From positions 1 through 64,000 of the forward strand of contig JAWKXU010000004.1 in the NCBI GenBank assembly GCA_041396845.1: DNA of 64,000 nucleotides, in the 5' to 3' direction. The DNA is from JAWKXU01 sp020446465 (GTDB lineage Bacteria > Pseudomonadota > Alphaproteobacteria > Sphingomonadales > Sphingomonadaceae). Shown in pieces: positions 9,736 through 19,292 of this stretch. The position numbers and the translations under genes were made by a program. The number at the start of each line of letters is the position of its first letter. Positions within the stretch are counted from its first letter, which is position 1. The notes below the pieces were generated by a model that saw only the letters and a program-made list of their open reading frames with translations, did no database searches and was not told the origin of the DNA.

Positions 9736-10305
9736 TCAGTCCTGCATCCGTAGTGCAACATCGCTCATGAAGCGGGCATCGTCCCCCTTTGCGAGCCATT
9801 CCGCTTCGGCAGCCACGGCGCTTAGCATATCGACCAGACCATCCTGTTCGGCCTTGGCATAATTGCCCAGCACATAAGGCGTCACCCGGTCCTTGTGTCC
9901 GGGGTGGCCAATGCCAAGCCGTACCCGGCGGTAATCGGTGCCACAATGCTGGGCGATGGAGCGCAAACCGTTATGTCCGGCATGGCCGCCACCCAGTTTT
10001 ACCCTCACCTTGAAGGGCGCAAGATCAAGCTCGTCATGAAAAACCGTCAGGGCATCAAGATCGAGCTTGAAAAAACGCATCGCTTCACCGACCGAGCGCC
10101 CGCTTTCGTTCATGAAGGTCGCCGGTTTCAGTAGCACGATCTTCTCGCCACCGATCCGGCCTTCCTGAACCCAACCGGCGAACTTTTTCTGGACCGGTCC
10201 GAAGGCGTGCATCTCTGCAATGACATCCAGAGCCATGAAGCCCACATTGTGCCGGTTCATCGCATATTGCGGCCCGGGATTTCCAAGTCCTGCCCAAAGT
10301 TGCAT
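9736..10305 (-). CDS. pth: Peptidyl-tRNA hydrolase
   Basis: 189 residues. Pth releases peptides from prematurely dropped peptidyl-tRNAs so that tRNAs are recycled. Catalytic and binding residues are all present: Asn9 in GLGNPG, His19 in NRHNVGF, Asn66 in MNESG, Asp91 in HDELD and Asn112 in GHNGLRS, aligning with N10, H20, N68, D93 and N114 of E. coli. It lies between rplY and ychF on the same strand; rplY-pth-ychF is a common translation-related cluster. Confidence 0.97.
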   Translation of the reverse strand: MQLWAGLGNPGPQYAMNRHNVGFMALDVIAEMHAFGPVQKKFAGWVQEGRIGGEKIVLLKPATFMNESGRSVGEAMRFFKLDLDALTVFHDELDLAPFKVRVKLGGGHAGHNGLRSIAQHCGTDYRRVRLGIGHPGHKDRVTPYVLGNYAKAEQDGLVDMLSAVAAEAEWLAKGDDARFMSDVALRMQD

Positions 10306-10339
10306 GGGTGTGCCCCTAAACGCTCATGGCCGAAATGCA

Positions 10340-10367
10340 AAACGCCGACCCGTTGGGGCCGGCGTTT
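10340..10367 (-). terminator. Hairpin between rplY and pth
   Basis: A perfect 8-base inverted repeat (aaacgccg at 10340-10347, cggcgttt at 10360-10367) extends past one mismatch by three more G-C pairs to a GTTG loop. Read on the minus strand it lies 33 bases after the rplY stop, and the stem ends in TTTT followed by GCATTT. It could be an intrinsic terminator or a partial attenuator lowering read-through into pth. Confidence 0.6.
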
Positions 10368-10399
10368 CGTATCAGGAATTGCGAAAAGATGCGGGGGAA

Positions 10400-11050
10400 T
10401 TATTCCTCGCCAGCGTCGCTTTCGCTTTCGGCTTCCTCGCCAGCATCGCCTGCCGCCGCAGCCGCGCCTTCAGCACGCTTGAGCGCGGACGGAGCGACGA
10501 TCGTGGCAATCGTGAAGTCACGATCGGTAATCGCACTTTCGGCGCCTTCAGGCAGCTTCACATGGCTGATGTGGATGGAATCGCCCACTTCCAGACCCGT
10601 GACATCGATAGCAATTTCGGCCGGAATCTTGGCCGCATCGCAGATCAGGTCCAGTTCGTGACGGACAACGTTGAGAACGCCGCCCTTCTTCAGGCCAGGC
10701 GATGCTTCTTCGTTTGCGAAGATCACCGGAACCAGAACTTCGACCTTGGCATCCTTTGCAAGACGCATGAAGTCGACGTGCAGCGGGCGGTCATTGACCG
10801 GATGGAACGCAACGTCCTTGGGCAATGTGCGGAGAGTCTTTCCGCCTAATTCGATCATCACGATAGAGTTGGCAAAGTGGCCGGTGCCGAGCTGGCGGAC
10901 CAGTTCTTTTTCCTCAACGTGAATTGCCAGGGGTTCTTCCTTGCCGCCGTAAATAACAGCGGGAACACGGCCTTCGCGGCGAAGTGCACGGGAGGCTCCC
11001 TTGCCAGCCCGTTCGCGCGCCTCGGCCGGCAGGGTGAGAGCGTCGCTCAT
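10400..11050 (-). CDS. rplY: 50S ribosomal protein bL25 (Ctc/TL5 form)
   Basis: 216 residues: an N-terminal L25 5S-rRNA-binding domain (about residues 1-95, with RREGRVPAVIYGG) and a C-terminal beta domain of the long Ctc/TL5 type (about 100-185), ending in an acidic Glu/Ala tail. The long form is usual in alphaproteobacteria, unlike the 94-residue E. coli L25. ATG 11050 is chosen for the typical opening MSDALTLPAEARERAGKG with an AAAGGT upstream; the frame is open to 11158. First gene of the rplY-pth-ychF group. Confidence 0.95.
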   Translation of the reverse strand: MSDALTLPAEARERAGKGASRALRREGRVPAVIYGGKEEPLAIHVEEKELVRQLGTGHFANSIVMIELGGKTLRTLPKDVAFHPVNDRPLHVDFMRLAKDAKVEVLVPVIFANEEASPGLKKGGVLNVVRHELDLICDAAKIPAEIAIDVTGLEVGDSIHISHVKLPEGAESAITDRDFTIATIVAPSALKRAEGAAAAAGDAGEEAESESDAGEE

Positions 11051-11194
11051 AATTCCATACCTTTCGAAATGCAGTTGGTTAAGCCTTGCCTGCCACGCCT
11101 CCAGGGATGACCATGACAGCAAGCGGGCGCCCCTAATGCCAAAGTGGCGCGATTGCAAGTGGAATGGGGAAGGTATGCACGCCGCCTAAGGAAC

Positions 11195-12088
11195 CTACTG
11201 CACCCGTTTGACTGTCCACCCGCGCAATTCCAGCAGGGCAGGCAAGCCTTCTGCCCCCGCCATGTGTGCAGCCCCCGCTGCCAGAAACGGACGTTCACCC
11301 GCGCGCAGCCATGCGTCCACCATATTCGCCCAGCGCGCGTTACGGCGCATCAGCAGCGCATCGCGCAGTTCGGTGTCTGCCATCATGCCAGTGTCAGCCT
11401 CCCGCGCGATTGCTGCCATGTCGCCGGTCATCCATGCCTTATCGAGAAGGTCCGCCTTTTCCCGACTGTTGTCGGCTTCCCTGACGATCGCGCCAAGCAA
11501 ATCGCGCTGATCCTGCTCTGCCAGTGTGTCAAACACGGCAAGCTGGGCGGCGCTGCCTTCCAGTTCTTTTACAGGCCTCGCGCCGGCAAGCGCCATCAAT
11601 TGCGCATCGACCCCGTTTGCCACCCCGCCGTCGCTGTCATCCTGCAACGCCTGCGCCAGTATCAGTGCGGCGGCCCATGTCTCTATCGAGCGGAAATCGC
11701 CAGTTTTATAACCTGCCTTTTCCATCAGGGTGGAAAGGTGCGGACGATCAGCGGCAAGCACTCTGTCTTTTAGTAATGGACGGCCGGGGGAATAGGCGAG
11801 CCGTTCAAATATGGCCTGCATTTTCGCAGGCTCACCAACATCGGCGGTTTCCAGCACCAACATGCCTGCATCGCCCAGCGCCGCATCAATCACCTTGCCA
11901 CGCCATTCGACATGGGCAGGCAGGCGATGGATCGTGCCCAAGAGATACCCGCGCTCTCCATTCGGGCCGTCGACTTGCCAGAATGCGGGCCGGGCCATGA
12001 TCGTCTCTGGCTCTGGCCGCCCACAGCCCGCGACCAGCAAGGCAAAAACGCATCCCGTGACAAATGCGCGCAAGCGGCCTGTCAACAT
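11195..12088 (-). CDS. TraB/GumN family lipoprotein, copy 2
   Basis: 297 residues with a lipoprotein signal (lipobox LVAGC, Cys22), so probably anchored in the envelope. It carries the marks of the TraB/GumN family: LLGTIHRLP near the start of the mature protein, an acidic LVLETAD, and GAAHMAGAEGLPALLE near the end. Relatives include TIKI-type metalloproteases, in which the two His motifs and the Glu bind metal, but the bacterial function is unknown. ATG 12088 lies 10 bases after the stop of a paralogue, so the two form an operon. The long upstream open frame is read through the paralogue and is not used. Confidence 0.85.
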   Translation of the reverse strand: MLTGRLRAFVTGCVFALLVAGCGRPEPETIMARPAFWQVDGPNGERGYLLGTIHRLPAHVEWRGKVIDAALGDAGMLVLETADVGEPAKMQAIFERLAYSPGRPLLKDRVLAADRPHLSTLMEKAGYKTGDFRSIETWAAALILAQALQDDSDGGVANGVDAQLMALAGARPVKELEGSAAQLAVFDTLAEQDQRDLLGAIVREADNSREKADLLDKAWMTGDMAAIAREADTGMMADTELRDALLMRRNARWANMVDAWLRAGERPFLAAGAAHMAGAEGLPALLELRGWTVKRVQ

Positions 12089-12098
12089 GCAGTGTCCA

Positions 12099-13043
12099 TC
12101 ACTGGACCCGTTCAGCCTCGATACCGTCATCGCGAAGGATCGCCTGCACGCTGCTTTCTCCGGCGAGATGCCCTGCGCCAACCGCGACAAATACGGTGCC
12201 TGGGGTTTCCATGCGCTTTTCTATCCATGCCGCCCAGTTCCGGTTGCGCTGGGTCAACAGGCGTTCGACCAGAGCGGGATCAGTCTCGTCATCATTGATG
12301 AGCTTGCCCAGTTCATCTGCGTCACCCGCCAGCCATGCGGCTATCATCGCATCGAGCTTTGGCTTCATATCTTCGACGTTATCAGAAACCTGCCGCAAGT
12401 AATCGAGCTGCGTCGGGATGGGCAGCGTGTCGAAGAGGCCAAGCTGGTAATCCACCGTTTCCAGCGCACCGCGCGGACGTTCTGGCCCGAATGCCTTTTC
12501 CAGCACTGCCTCAACCCCGCTGTCGGGACCATAGCCATCGCGCATCAGCGGCATGGTGGACAGCATCAGCGCCGCATACCACGGCTCCAGTTTGTCGAAT
12601 GCAGCAGCGGGCAGAGACAGGCTTGCCATCGCCTTTTCATAAGCGGCGCGGTCATCATCGTTCATCATACCGCGCAAGGTCTTTTCAGGTGGCAACATCG
12701 CCATTTTAAGTACGGCGGGATCGAGCGAGCTTGCGCCTTCCATCGGGATTTCGGTGATAAGCACATCCGACCCATGCAAGGCTTTGCTGATGTTATCGTC
12801 CATCCACTCCAGCTCTGGCGGCAAGGCGTGGACGGTTCCAAACAGGTAAACGGTGGTGTCCTTGTCCGCTACTTTCCACAGGGCCGGGCCAGAACGACGC
12901 TCTGGCGCATCGGTATCTGCAACGGCCGGGACAGCAACCGTTGGCGGGGCAGCGGCCCCTTCCGGCGTGCGCGCGATTGCATTACCGCCCAGCGCGATCG
13001 AAAGAGCAGCAAGGGCGCGAGCGATTTTCCTCAACAGGTTCAT
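12099..13043 (-). CDS. TraB/GumN family exported protein, copy 1
   Basis: 314 residues with a Sec-type signal (basic start, hydrophobic core, likely cleavage after AIA near residue 24) and then a Pro/Ala-rich stretch. Family motifs are LFGTVHALP, LITEIP and VGAGHLAGESSVQ. It is related to the gene just downstream over the whole domain, indicating a tandem duplication, although the partner carries a lipobox and this one does not. It diverges from glyQ across about 115 bases. No substrate can be assigned. Confidence 0.85.
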   Translation of the reverse strand: MNLLRKIARALAALSIALGGNAIARTPEGAAAPPTVAVPAVADTDAPERRSGPALWKVADKDTTVYLFGTVHALPPELEWMDDNISKALHGSDVLITEIPMEGASSLDPAVLKMAMLPPEKTLRGMMNDDDRAAYEKAMASLSLPAAAFDKLEPWYAALMLSTMPLMRDGYGPDSGVEAVLEKAFGPERPRGALETVDYQLGLFDTLPIPTQLDYLRQVSDNVEDMKPKLDAMIAAWLAGDADELGKLINDDETDPALVERLLTQRNRNWAAWIEKRMETPGTVFVAVGAGHLAGESSVQAILRDDGIEAERVQ

Positions 13044-13158
13044 GGGGCGCTCCTATCCGCCCAATTCGCTTAACCGTCAATGAAAGCCCCTGACCGGCGC
13101 CTGGCAATGGCGATGCAGGGATTGACCGAACCGCGCCTTTTGGCCATTGGCGCACCCG

Positions 13159-14058
13159 ATGACACAGGCTCCGGCGCAAAGCTTCCAGGACATGATCCTT
13201 GCCCTCCATAATTACTGGAGCGCGAAGGGCTGTCTTATCCTGCAACCATACGACATGCGGATGGGGGCGGGCACGTTTCACCCGGCCACCACGCTGCGGG
13301 CGCTTGGCCCGGAACCGTGGAGCGCGGCCTATGTGCAGCCCTCTCGCCGCCCGACAGATGGGCGCTATGGCGAAAACCCCAACCGGCTCCAGCATTATTA
13401 CCAGTATCAGGTGATCCTGAAGCCGAATCCTGCAAACCTGCAGGAACTCTATCTGGAAAGCCTTGGCGCAATAGGGATTGACCCGCTGGCGCATGACATC
13501 CGCTTTGTCGAAGACGACTGGGAAAGCCCGACTCTGGGCGCCTGGGGGCTGGGCTGGGAAGTGTGGTGCGATGGCATGGAGGTCACGCAATTCACGTATT
13601 TCCAGCAAGTCGGCGGTTTTGATTGCAAGCCGGTGGCCGGCGAACTGACTTACGGGCTAGAACGTCTTGCCATGTATATTCAGGGCGTGGACCGGGTCTA
13701 TGATCTGAAGTTCAATAACCACGGCGTGACTTATGGCGATGTGTTTCTGGCGAACGAACAGGAACACTCCAAATACAACTTTGAAATTGCCGATACTGAC
13801 CAGCTTCTCACCGGGTTCCAGAACGCGGAAGCGGAATGCAAACGCTGTATCGAAGCGCAAGTGCCGCTGGCTGCATACGATCAGGCGATCGAGGCCAGCC
13901 ATCTGTTCAACCTGTTGCAGGCGCGCGGCGTTATCTCTGTGCAGGAACGCGCCAGCTACATTGGCCGGGTGCGCGACCTTGCCAAAGGATCGTGCGAGGC
14001 ATGGATAGCGAAGAACGCGCAGCGCTGGGCCACGGAATATGAGGGGTGGTCGGCATGA
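13159..14058 (+). CDS. glyQ: Glycyl-tRNA synthetase alpha subunit
   Basis: 299 residues, the class II catalytic alpha subunit of the alpha2beta2 enzyme that charges tRNA-Gly. Visible family blocks include LILQPYDMRMGAGTFHPATTLR, QPSRRPTDGRYGENPNR, the motif around EVWCDGMEVTQFTYFQQ and GELTYGLERLAMY. The start is set at ATG 13159; an in-frame TTG at 13147 would add four residues. The stop overlaps the glyS start by four bases (ATGA), coupling production of the two subunits. Confidence 0.96.
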   Translation: MTQAPAQSFQDMILALHNYWSAKGCLILQPYDMRMGAGTFHPATTLRALGPEPWSAAYVQPSRRPTDGRYGENPNRLQHYYQYQVILKPNPANLQELYLESLGAIGIDPLAHDIRFVEDDWESPTLGAWGLGWEVWCDGMEVTQFTYFQQVGGFDCKPVAGELTYGLERLAMYIQGVDRVYDLKFNNHGVTYGDVFLANEQEHSKYNFEIADTDQLLTGFQNAEAECKRCIEAQVPLAAYDQAIEASHLFNLLQARGVISVQERASYIGRVRDLAKGSCEAWIAKNAQRWATEYEGWSA

Positions 14059-16490
14059 CGGATTTTCTTCTCGAACTGCGTAGCGAGGAAATCCCGGCGC
14101 GGATGCAGGCCGGCGCGCGCGCCGATCTGGAAAAACTGTTTCGCAAGCAAATGGCAGATGCGGGCGTTTCGCTGGGCGATGTCACTGTATGGTCCACGCC
14201 GCGCCGTCTGGCGCTGATTGCGCGCGGGCTTCCGGACCAGACAAAGGCTGTCCGCGAAGAGACCAAAGGCCCCGCCACCAGCGCGCCGGAACAGGCGCTG
14301 AACGGCTTTCTCGGCAAAGTCGGGCTGACGAAAGATCAGCTCGAAGTGCGCGACGTAAAGGGCAAGGACACTTACTTTGCCGTCGTTGAAAAGCCGGGCA
14401 GGGCGGTGAAGGACGTGCTCGCAGAAGCTATCCCGGCCATCATCCGCGCGTTCCCGTGGCCCAAGTCGATGCGCTGGGGCAAAGCATCCATCAGCACGGA
14501 AAGCCTGCGCTGGGTCAGGCCCTTGTCAGGCATTGTTGCCATCTTTGGTGAAGATCTGGTGGAATGCGAGATCGAAAATCTACGCTCTGGCTATGCAACG
14601 CTTGGCCATCGCTTTCACCATCCGGGTGAAATCACCATTGGATCGGCGGACGATTATGCGGAAAAGCTGCGCGCCTGCCACGTTATCGTGAACCATGACG
14701 AACGGCAGGACGCCATCCGCAGTGGTGCGACAGAGGCGGCACAGGCTGCCGGGCTGGCGCTGGTGGAGGATGAAGGGCTGGTGATCGAAAACGCAGGGCT
14801 GACGGAATGGCCCGTGCCGCTGCTGGGGCGGTTCGATGAAGATTACCTCGCCGTTCCACCCGAAGTCATCCAGCTGACGGCCCGCGTCAACCAGAAGTAT
14901 TTCGTGTGTGAGGATGCAGCAGGCAAACTGGCCAATGCCTTTATCTGCACGGCCAATATCGCGGCGGCTGACGGGGGTGAGGGCATTGTCGCGGGCAACC
15001 GCAAGGTGCTGGCCGCACGGCTTTCCGATGCGCGGTTCTTCTGGGATCAGGACCGCAAGAAAAGCCTTTCCGACCATGCCGAAGGGCTGGCGCGGATTAC
15101 TTTCCACGAAAAGCTCGGCACCGTCGCTGACAAGGTTGAACGCGTGGCGAAGCTCGCCCGCTGGCTGGTGGAAGAAGGTATCGTCAAGGGCGCAGACCCG
15201 GACGAGGCTGAACAGGCTGCGCGTCTGTGCAAGGCTGACCTTGTCACTGAAATGGTGGGCGAATTTCCTGAACTGCAAGGGCTGATGGGCGGCTATTACG
15301 CCCGCGCCGAAGGGCTGCCTGATGCCGTGGCCGACGCCATCCGCGATCACTACAAGCCTGTGGGGCAGGGCGACGACGTGCCCACCGCGCCAGTGACCGT
15401 GGCAGTGTCGTTGGCGGATAAGCTGGATACGTTGATTGGGTTCTTTTGTGCAAACGAACTACCCACTGGATCGAAGGATCCTTATGCACTGCGCCGTGCT
15501 GCACTTGGAATTTCGGCTATTCTCACATGGAATGAGTTGCGCCTTCCATTACTACGCTTTCTAAAACAATTTTATTTCGCACATGCCTCACGCCCCCCAC
15601 ACGGCGGGATAAGTGGAAGTGTCTATTATCTCGGTGACGCTGCAGACAAAGCTTATGACCTTATAGTTTCAAGACGTGCTGGAGGTTCCAAGCCAGCTTG
15701 GTTTAGAATTGTGGATGCATTGTCAGATCCAGAGAATTCCGATGATTACATTTTGTACCCCTTTGGCTTCGACGACCTTGGCATCTGGAAAGAATGCGAA
15801 TTGGTATTTTTGGACTATGACGCCGAAGTCGAGTTCGGTGTCAGGTTGCAAGACATTCAATATGATAGTTTTCATCTAGGCAGCTTTGACACTGTTTCAA
15901 AAGCGCTCCTCGACTTCTTCGCTGACCGCCTCAAGGTCCAGCAGAAGGAAGCTGGCGTTCGCCACGATCTGATCGACGCCGTGTTTGCGCTTGGCGGTGA
16001 AGACGATCTCGTCCGCCTGCTCGCCCGTGTCCATGCGCTGCAAGCCTTTATCGGCACCGAAGATGGCACAAACCTGCTCGCCGGATACAAGCGCGCGGCC
16101 AATATCCTCAAGAAAGAAGACTGGCACGGAGCAGAAACCCGCATTGCCCGCACCGGCGATGAAGACCCGATGGAAAACGTCGATGATCCGCAAATGCGTG
16201 ATATCTACGCCGAACGGGGCAAGCCCGGCTACACGCCTGAACCTGCCGAACAGGCGCTGATCGACGCGCTGGACGCCGCAACGCCCCAGGCCGTCTCTGC
16301 CATCGAAGCGGAAGATTTCACCGCGGCCATGGCTGCGCTCGCCAGCCTGCGCGCGCCGATTGACGCTTTTTTTGACAGCGTGACAGTCAACGATGCTGAC
16401 CCGGCGAAACGGACTGCGCGCCTCACACTACTTGCACAATTCCGTGCTGCGGTGCACAATGTCGCGGACTTTTCCCGAATAGAAGGCTGA
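14055..16490 (+). CDS. glyS: Glycyl-tRNA synthetase beta subunit with a large internal insertion
   Basis: 811 residues, about 120 more than the usual 690 or so. Family blocks run from the N terminus (LLELRSEEIPARM, STPRRLALIA) through VNQKYFVC, GKVLAARLSDARFFWDQDRK and KDPYALRRAALGI, and resume with LLDFFADRLKVQ up to the DALRP-like anticodon-binding C terminus. The beta subunit is needed for tRNA-Gly recognition. Between residues of about 505 and 610 lies a stretch I cannot match to the family, rich in Asp, Tyr and Phe. The frame is intact, so the protein is probably functional. Base composition falls sharply over the same stretch (separate entry). Confidence 0.93.
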   Translation: MTDFLLELRSEEIPARMQAGARADLEKLFRKQMADAGVSLGDVTVWSTPRRLALIARGLPDQTKAVREETKGPATSAPEQALNGFLGKVGLTKDQLEVRDVKGKDTYFAVVEKPGRAVKDVLAEAIPAIIRAFPWPKSMRWGKASISTESLRWVRPLSGIVAIFGEDLVECEIENLRSGYATLGHRFHHPGEITIGSADDYAEKLRACHVIVNHDERQDAIRSGATEAAQAAGLALVEDEGLVIENAGLTEWPVPLLGRFDEDYLAVPPEVIQLTARVNQKYFVCEDAAGKLANAFICTANIAAADGGEGIVAGNRKVLAARLSDARFFWDQDRKKSLSDHAEGLARITFHEKLGTVADKVERVAKLARWLVEEGIVKGADPDEAEQAARLCKADLVTEMVGEFPELQGLMGGYYARAEGLPDAVADAIRDHYKPVGQGDDVPTAPVTVAVSLADKLDTLIGFFCANELPTGSKDPYALRRAALGISAILTWNELRLPLLRFLKQFYFAHASRPPHGGISGSVYYLGDAADKAYDLIVSRRAGGSKPAWFRIVDALSDPENSDDYILYPFGFDDLGIWKECELVFLDYDAEVEFGVRLQDIQYDSFHLGSFDTVSKALLDFFADRLKVQQKEAGVRHDLIDAVFALGGEDDLVRLLARVHALQAFIGTEDGTNLLAGYKRAANILKKEDWHGAETRIARTGDEDPMENVDDPQMRDIYAERGKPGYTPEPAEQALIDALDAATPQAVSAIEAEDFTAAMAALASLRAPIDAFFDSVTVNDADPAKRTARLTLLAQFRAAVHNVADFSRIEG
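15505..15900 (+). other. Low-GC foreign-looking segment inside glyS
   Basis: By hand count 15541-15900 is about 45% GC (161 of 360), against 84 of 120 (70%) in 15301-15420 just before. Codon use changes with it (TTA, CTA, AGA, TTT, ATA appear). The change begins while the protein still aligns to GlyS (GISAILTWNELRLPLL) and ends as LLDFFADRLKVQ resumes, so the imported piece seems to include some homologous flank. There are no target-site duplications or terminal repeats that I can see. Confidence 0.8.
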
Positions 16491-16608
16491 ACAACCAATC
16501 TCGCGGACTAGCAATTTCGCGGTATTAGTATTTATATTTCATAGGGATGGCACCCGGACGCCACTTTTTGAATTGTCACTTGTGCCGCCCTGACTGGTCA
16601 GGAACAGA

Positions 16609-19284
16609 ATGCTCAAGATGAACAAGCAGGTCCATCTTTTTGGTGGTGACAGCAACGACACCGACCCGCGCAGCCGGGACAAGACCATTGTCGGCGGCAA
16701 GGGCGCAAACCTTGCCGAAATGGCCGGGATTGGCCTGCCGGTGCCGCCCGGCTTTACGATCACAACCGAAGTCTGCACCCGTTATCTGACCGATGGTGGC
16801 TATGACGATGGGCTGAAAGGCACGGTGGGCGATGCGCTGGCGCATATCGAGGCGAGCGTGGGCAAACGCTTTGGCGATGCCGCCGATCCGCTGCTTGTTT
16901 CCGTGCGGTCCGGCGCGCGGGTTTCCATGCCGGGCATGATGGACACGGTGCTGAACCTCGGCCTCAACGATGAAACTGTTCTGGGGCTGGTGGCGACCTC
17001 TGGCGATGAACGCTTTGCATGGGATTCCTATCGCCGTTTCATCCAGATGTATTCCGACGTGGTGCTGGGGCTGGATCACGGCCTGTTTGAAGAAGCGCTG
17101 GAAATCGCCAAGGAAGACGCCGGGTATTTTGCCGATGTCGATATGACGGCGGATGACTGGAAGGCATTGGTCAGCGAATACAAGAAAATTGCCGCGGCAG
17201 AGTTAGGCCATCCGTTCCCGCAGGATGTGAACGAACAATTGTGGGGCGCCATCGGGGCTGTATTCGATAGCTGGGATTCGGACCGCGCCAAGGTCTATCG
17301 CCGGTTGAACGACATTCCCGGTGACTGGGGCACTGCCGTGAACGTGCAAGCCATGGTGTTTGGCAACATGGGCGATACGTCGGCCACGGGCGTTGCTTTC
17401 ACGCGCGATCCTGCCACGGGCGAAAAAGCCTATTACGGCGAATGGCTGGTGAATGCCCAGGGCGAAGACGTAGTGGCGGGCATCCGCACGCCGCAATATC
17501 TCACGCTGGCCGCAAGGGAAGCGGCAGGGGCCAGACAGCCCAGCATGGAAGAAGCCATGCCGGACGCCTACCGCGAACTTGCCGCTGTGTTCGAACTGCT
17601 CGAAAAGCATTACCGCGACATGCAAGATATCGAGTTTACCGTCGAACGCGGCAAGCTGTGGATGTTGCAGACCCGCAGTGGCAAACGCACGGCCAAGGCC
17701 GCGCTTCGCATGGCCGTTGAAATGGTCAGTGAAGGCCTGATTGACGAAAAAACGGCGATCACGCGCATTGACCCCATGGCGCTCGATCAGTTGCTGCATC
17801 CCACGCTCGATCCTGACGCCCCCCGCGATGTGCTGACAAAGGGCTTGCCGGCCTCTCCCGGTGCGGCTTCGGGCGCTATCGTGCTGGATGCGGATACAGC
17901 AGAAACCCGCTCTGCCCGCGGCGAACCTGTGATCCTGGTGCGTGTCGAAACCAGTCCGGAAGATATTCACGGGATGCACGCGGCTAAAGGCGTGTTGACA
18001 GCGCGGGGGGGGATGACGAGCCATGCCGCCGTGGTTGCGCGCGGTATGGGCCGGCCCTGTGTTTCAGGCGCTTCGCAGGTTTCGATCGACCTTTCTGCGC
18101 GGACGCTGAAAATCGGTTCGCGCAGCCTCAAGGAAGGCGATGTCATCACGCTTGACGGGGCCAGTGGCGAAGTCATGGCCGGGCAGGTTCCTGTGGTGGA
18201 ACCGGAACTTGCAGGCGACTTTGCACACCTGATGGAATGGGCGGACAAGCACCGGCGCATGAAAGTGCGGACCAATGCCGAAACGCCGGAAGATTGCCGC
18301 CGGGCGCGCCAGTTTGGCGCAGAAGGCATCGGGCTTTGCCGCACTGAACACATGTTCTTTGACGAAGGCCGCATTACCGCCGTGCGCCAGATGATCCTGG
18401 CTGATGACGAGAAAGGCCGCCGCGCTGCTCTTGCCCGATTGCTGCCGGAACAGCGCGCCGATTTCCACGCCATTTTTGAAGTCATGGCCGGCCTGCCGGT
18501 TACAATTCGCCTGCTTGATCCACCGCTGCATGAATTCCTGCCGCATGGGGATGAGGAATTTGCCGAACTGGCCGATGTGACCGGGCTTGGTGTCGATCAC
18601 TTGCGCCGCCGCGCGAGCGAGTTGCACGAATTCAACCCGATGCTGGGGCATCGCGGCTGCCGGTTGGGAATTACCTATCCCGAAATATACGAAATGCAGG
18701 CCCGCGCTATTTTCGAGGCGGCTTGCGATGTTGCTGAACAAAGCGGCGCCTTACCTGTTCCCGAAGTGATGATACCGCTTGTCGCAACGCGCGCGGAGCT
18801 GGCGATCATAAAGTCGCTGGTCGATCGTGTGGCGGCAGAGATATTTGCCGAGAAAGGTCGCACGCTCGACTACCTCGTCGGCACAATGATCGAACTGCCG
18901 CGTGCAGCCCTGATGGCCGGGGAAATCGCTGAAGAAGCGGCGTTTTTCTCATTCGGCACCAATGACCTGACGCAGACGACGCTGGGCGTCAGCCGTGACG
19001 ATGCCGGGCGCTTCCTCGCGCAATATGTCGATAAGGGGATATTCCCGCGTGACCCGTTCGTCAGCCTCGATATCGAAGGCGTTGGCCAGCTTGTCGAGCT
19101 GGGCGTTGAGCGCGGCAAGGCAACCCGGTCTGCGCTCAAGCTCGGTATTTGTGGTGAACATGGCGGCGATCCGGCGAGTATTGCCTTTTGCGAAAGTCAG
19201 GGACTCGATTACGTCAGCGCCTCGCCCTATCGTGTGCCGATTGCCCGGCTTGCTGCCGCGCAGGCAGCTTTGAAACAGGCTTGA
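16609..19284 (+). CDS. ppdK: Pyruvate, phosphate dikinase
   Basis: 891 residues, full length for PPDK, which interconverts pyruvate, ATP and phosphate with PEP, AMP and pyrophosphate. The N-terminal ATP-grasp domain has GGKGANLAEM and VPPGFTITTE; the phospho-carrier His lies in GGMTSHAAVVARGMG; the C-terminal PEP/pyruvate barrel carries SFGTNDLTQTTLG and the catalytic Cys in GICGEHGGDP. ATG 16609 has an AGGA five bases upstream. In sphingomonads the enzyme probably serves gluconeogenesis or PEP balance. A regulatory PDRP gene is not in the window. Confidence 0.97.
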   Translation: MLKMNKQVHLFGGDSNDTDPRSRDKTIVGGKGANLAEMAGIGLPVPPGFTITTEVCTRYLTDGGYDDGLKGTVGDALAHIEASVGKRFGDAADPLLVSVRSGARVSMPGMMDTVLNLGLNDETVLGLVATSGDERFAWDSYRRFIQMYSDVVLGLDHGLFEEALEIAKEDAGYFADVDMTADDWKALVSEYKKIAAAELGHPFPQDVNEQLWGAIGAVFDSWDSDRAKVYRRLNDIPGDWGTAVNVQAMVFGNMGDTSATGVAFTRDPATGEKAYYGEWLVNAQGEDVVAGIRTPQYLTLAAREAAGARQPSMEEAMPDAYRELAAVFELLEKHYRDMQDIEFTVERGKLWMLQTRSGKRTAKAALRMAVEMVSEGLIDEKTAITRIDPMALDQLLHPTLDPDAPRDVLTKGLPASPGAASGAIVLDADTAETRSARGEPVILVRVETSPEDIHGMHAAKGVLTARGGMTSHAAVVARGMGRPCVSGASQVSIDLSARTLKIGSRSLKEGDVITLDGASGEVMAGQVPVVEPELAGDFAHLMEWADKHRRMKVRTNAETPEDCRRARQFGAEGIGLCRTEHMFFDEGRITAVRQMILADDEKGRRAALARLLPEQRADFHAIFEVMAGLPVTIRLLDPPLHEFLPHGDEEFAELADVTGLGVDHLRRRASELHEFNPMLGHRGCRLGITYPEIYEMQARAIFEAACDVAEQSGALPVPEVMIPLVATRAELAIIKSLVDRVAAEIFAEKGRTLDYLVGTMIELPRAALMAGEIAEEAAFFSFGTNDLTQTTLGVSRDDAGRFLAQYVDKGIFPRDPFVSLDIEGVGQLVELGVERGKATRSALKLGICGEHGGDPASIAFCESQGLDYVSASPYRVPIARLAAAQAALKQA

Positions 19285-19292
19285 CGCTCAGA

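Noticed and set aside
15505..15900. Insertion sequence inside glyS
   Set aside because: No terminal repeats, transposase or target duplication, and the glyS frame stays open.
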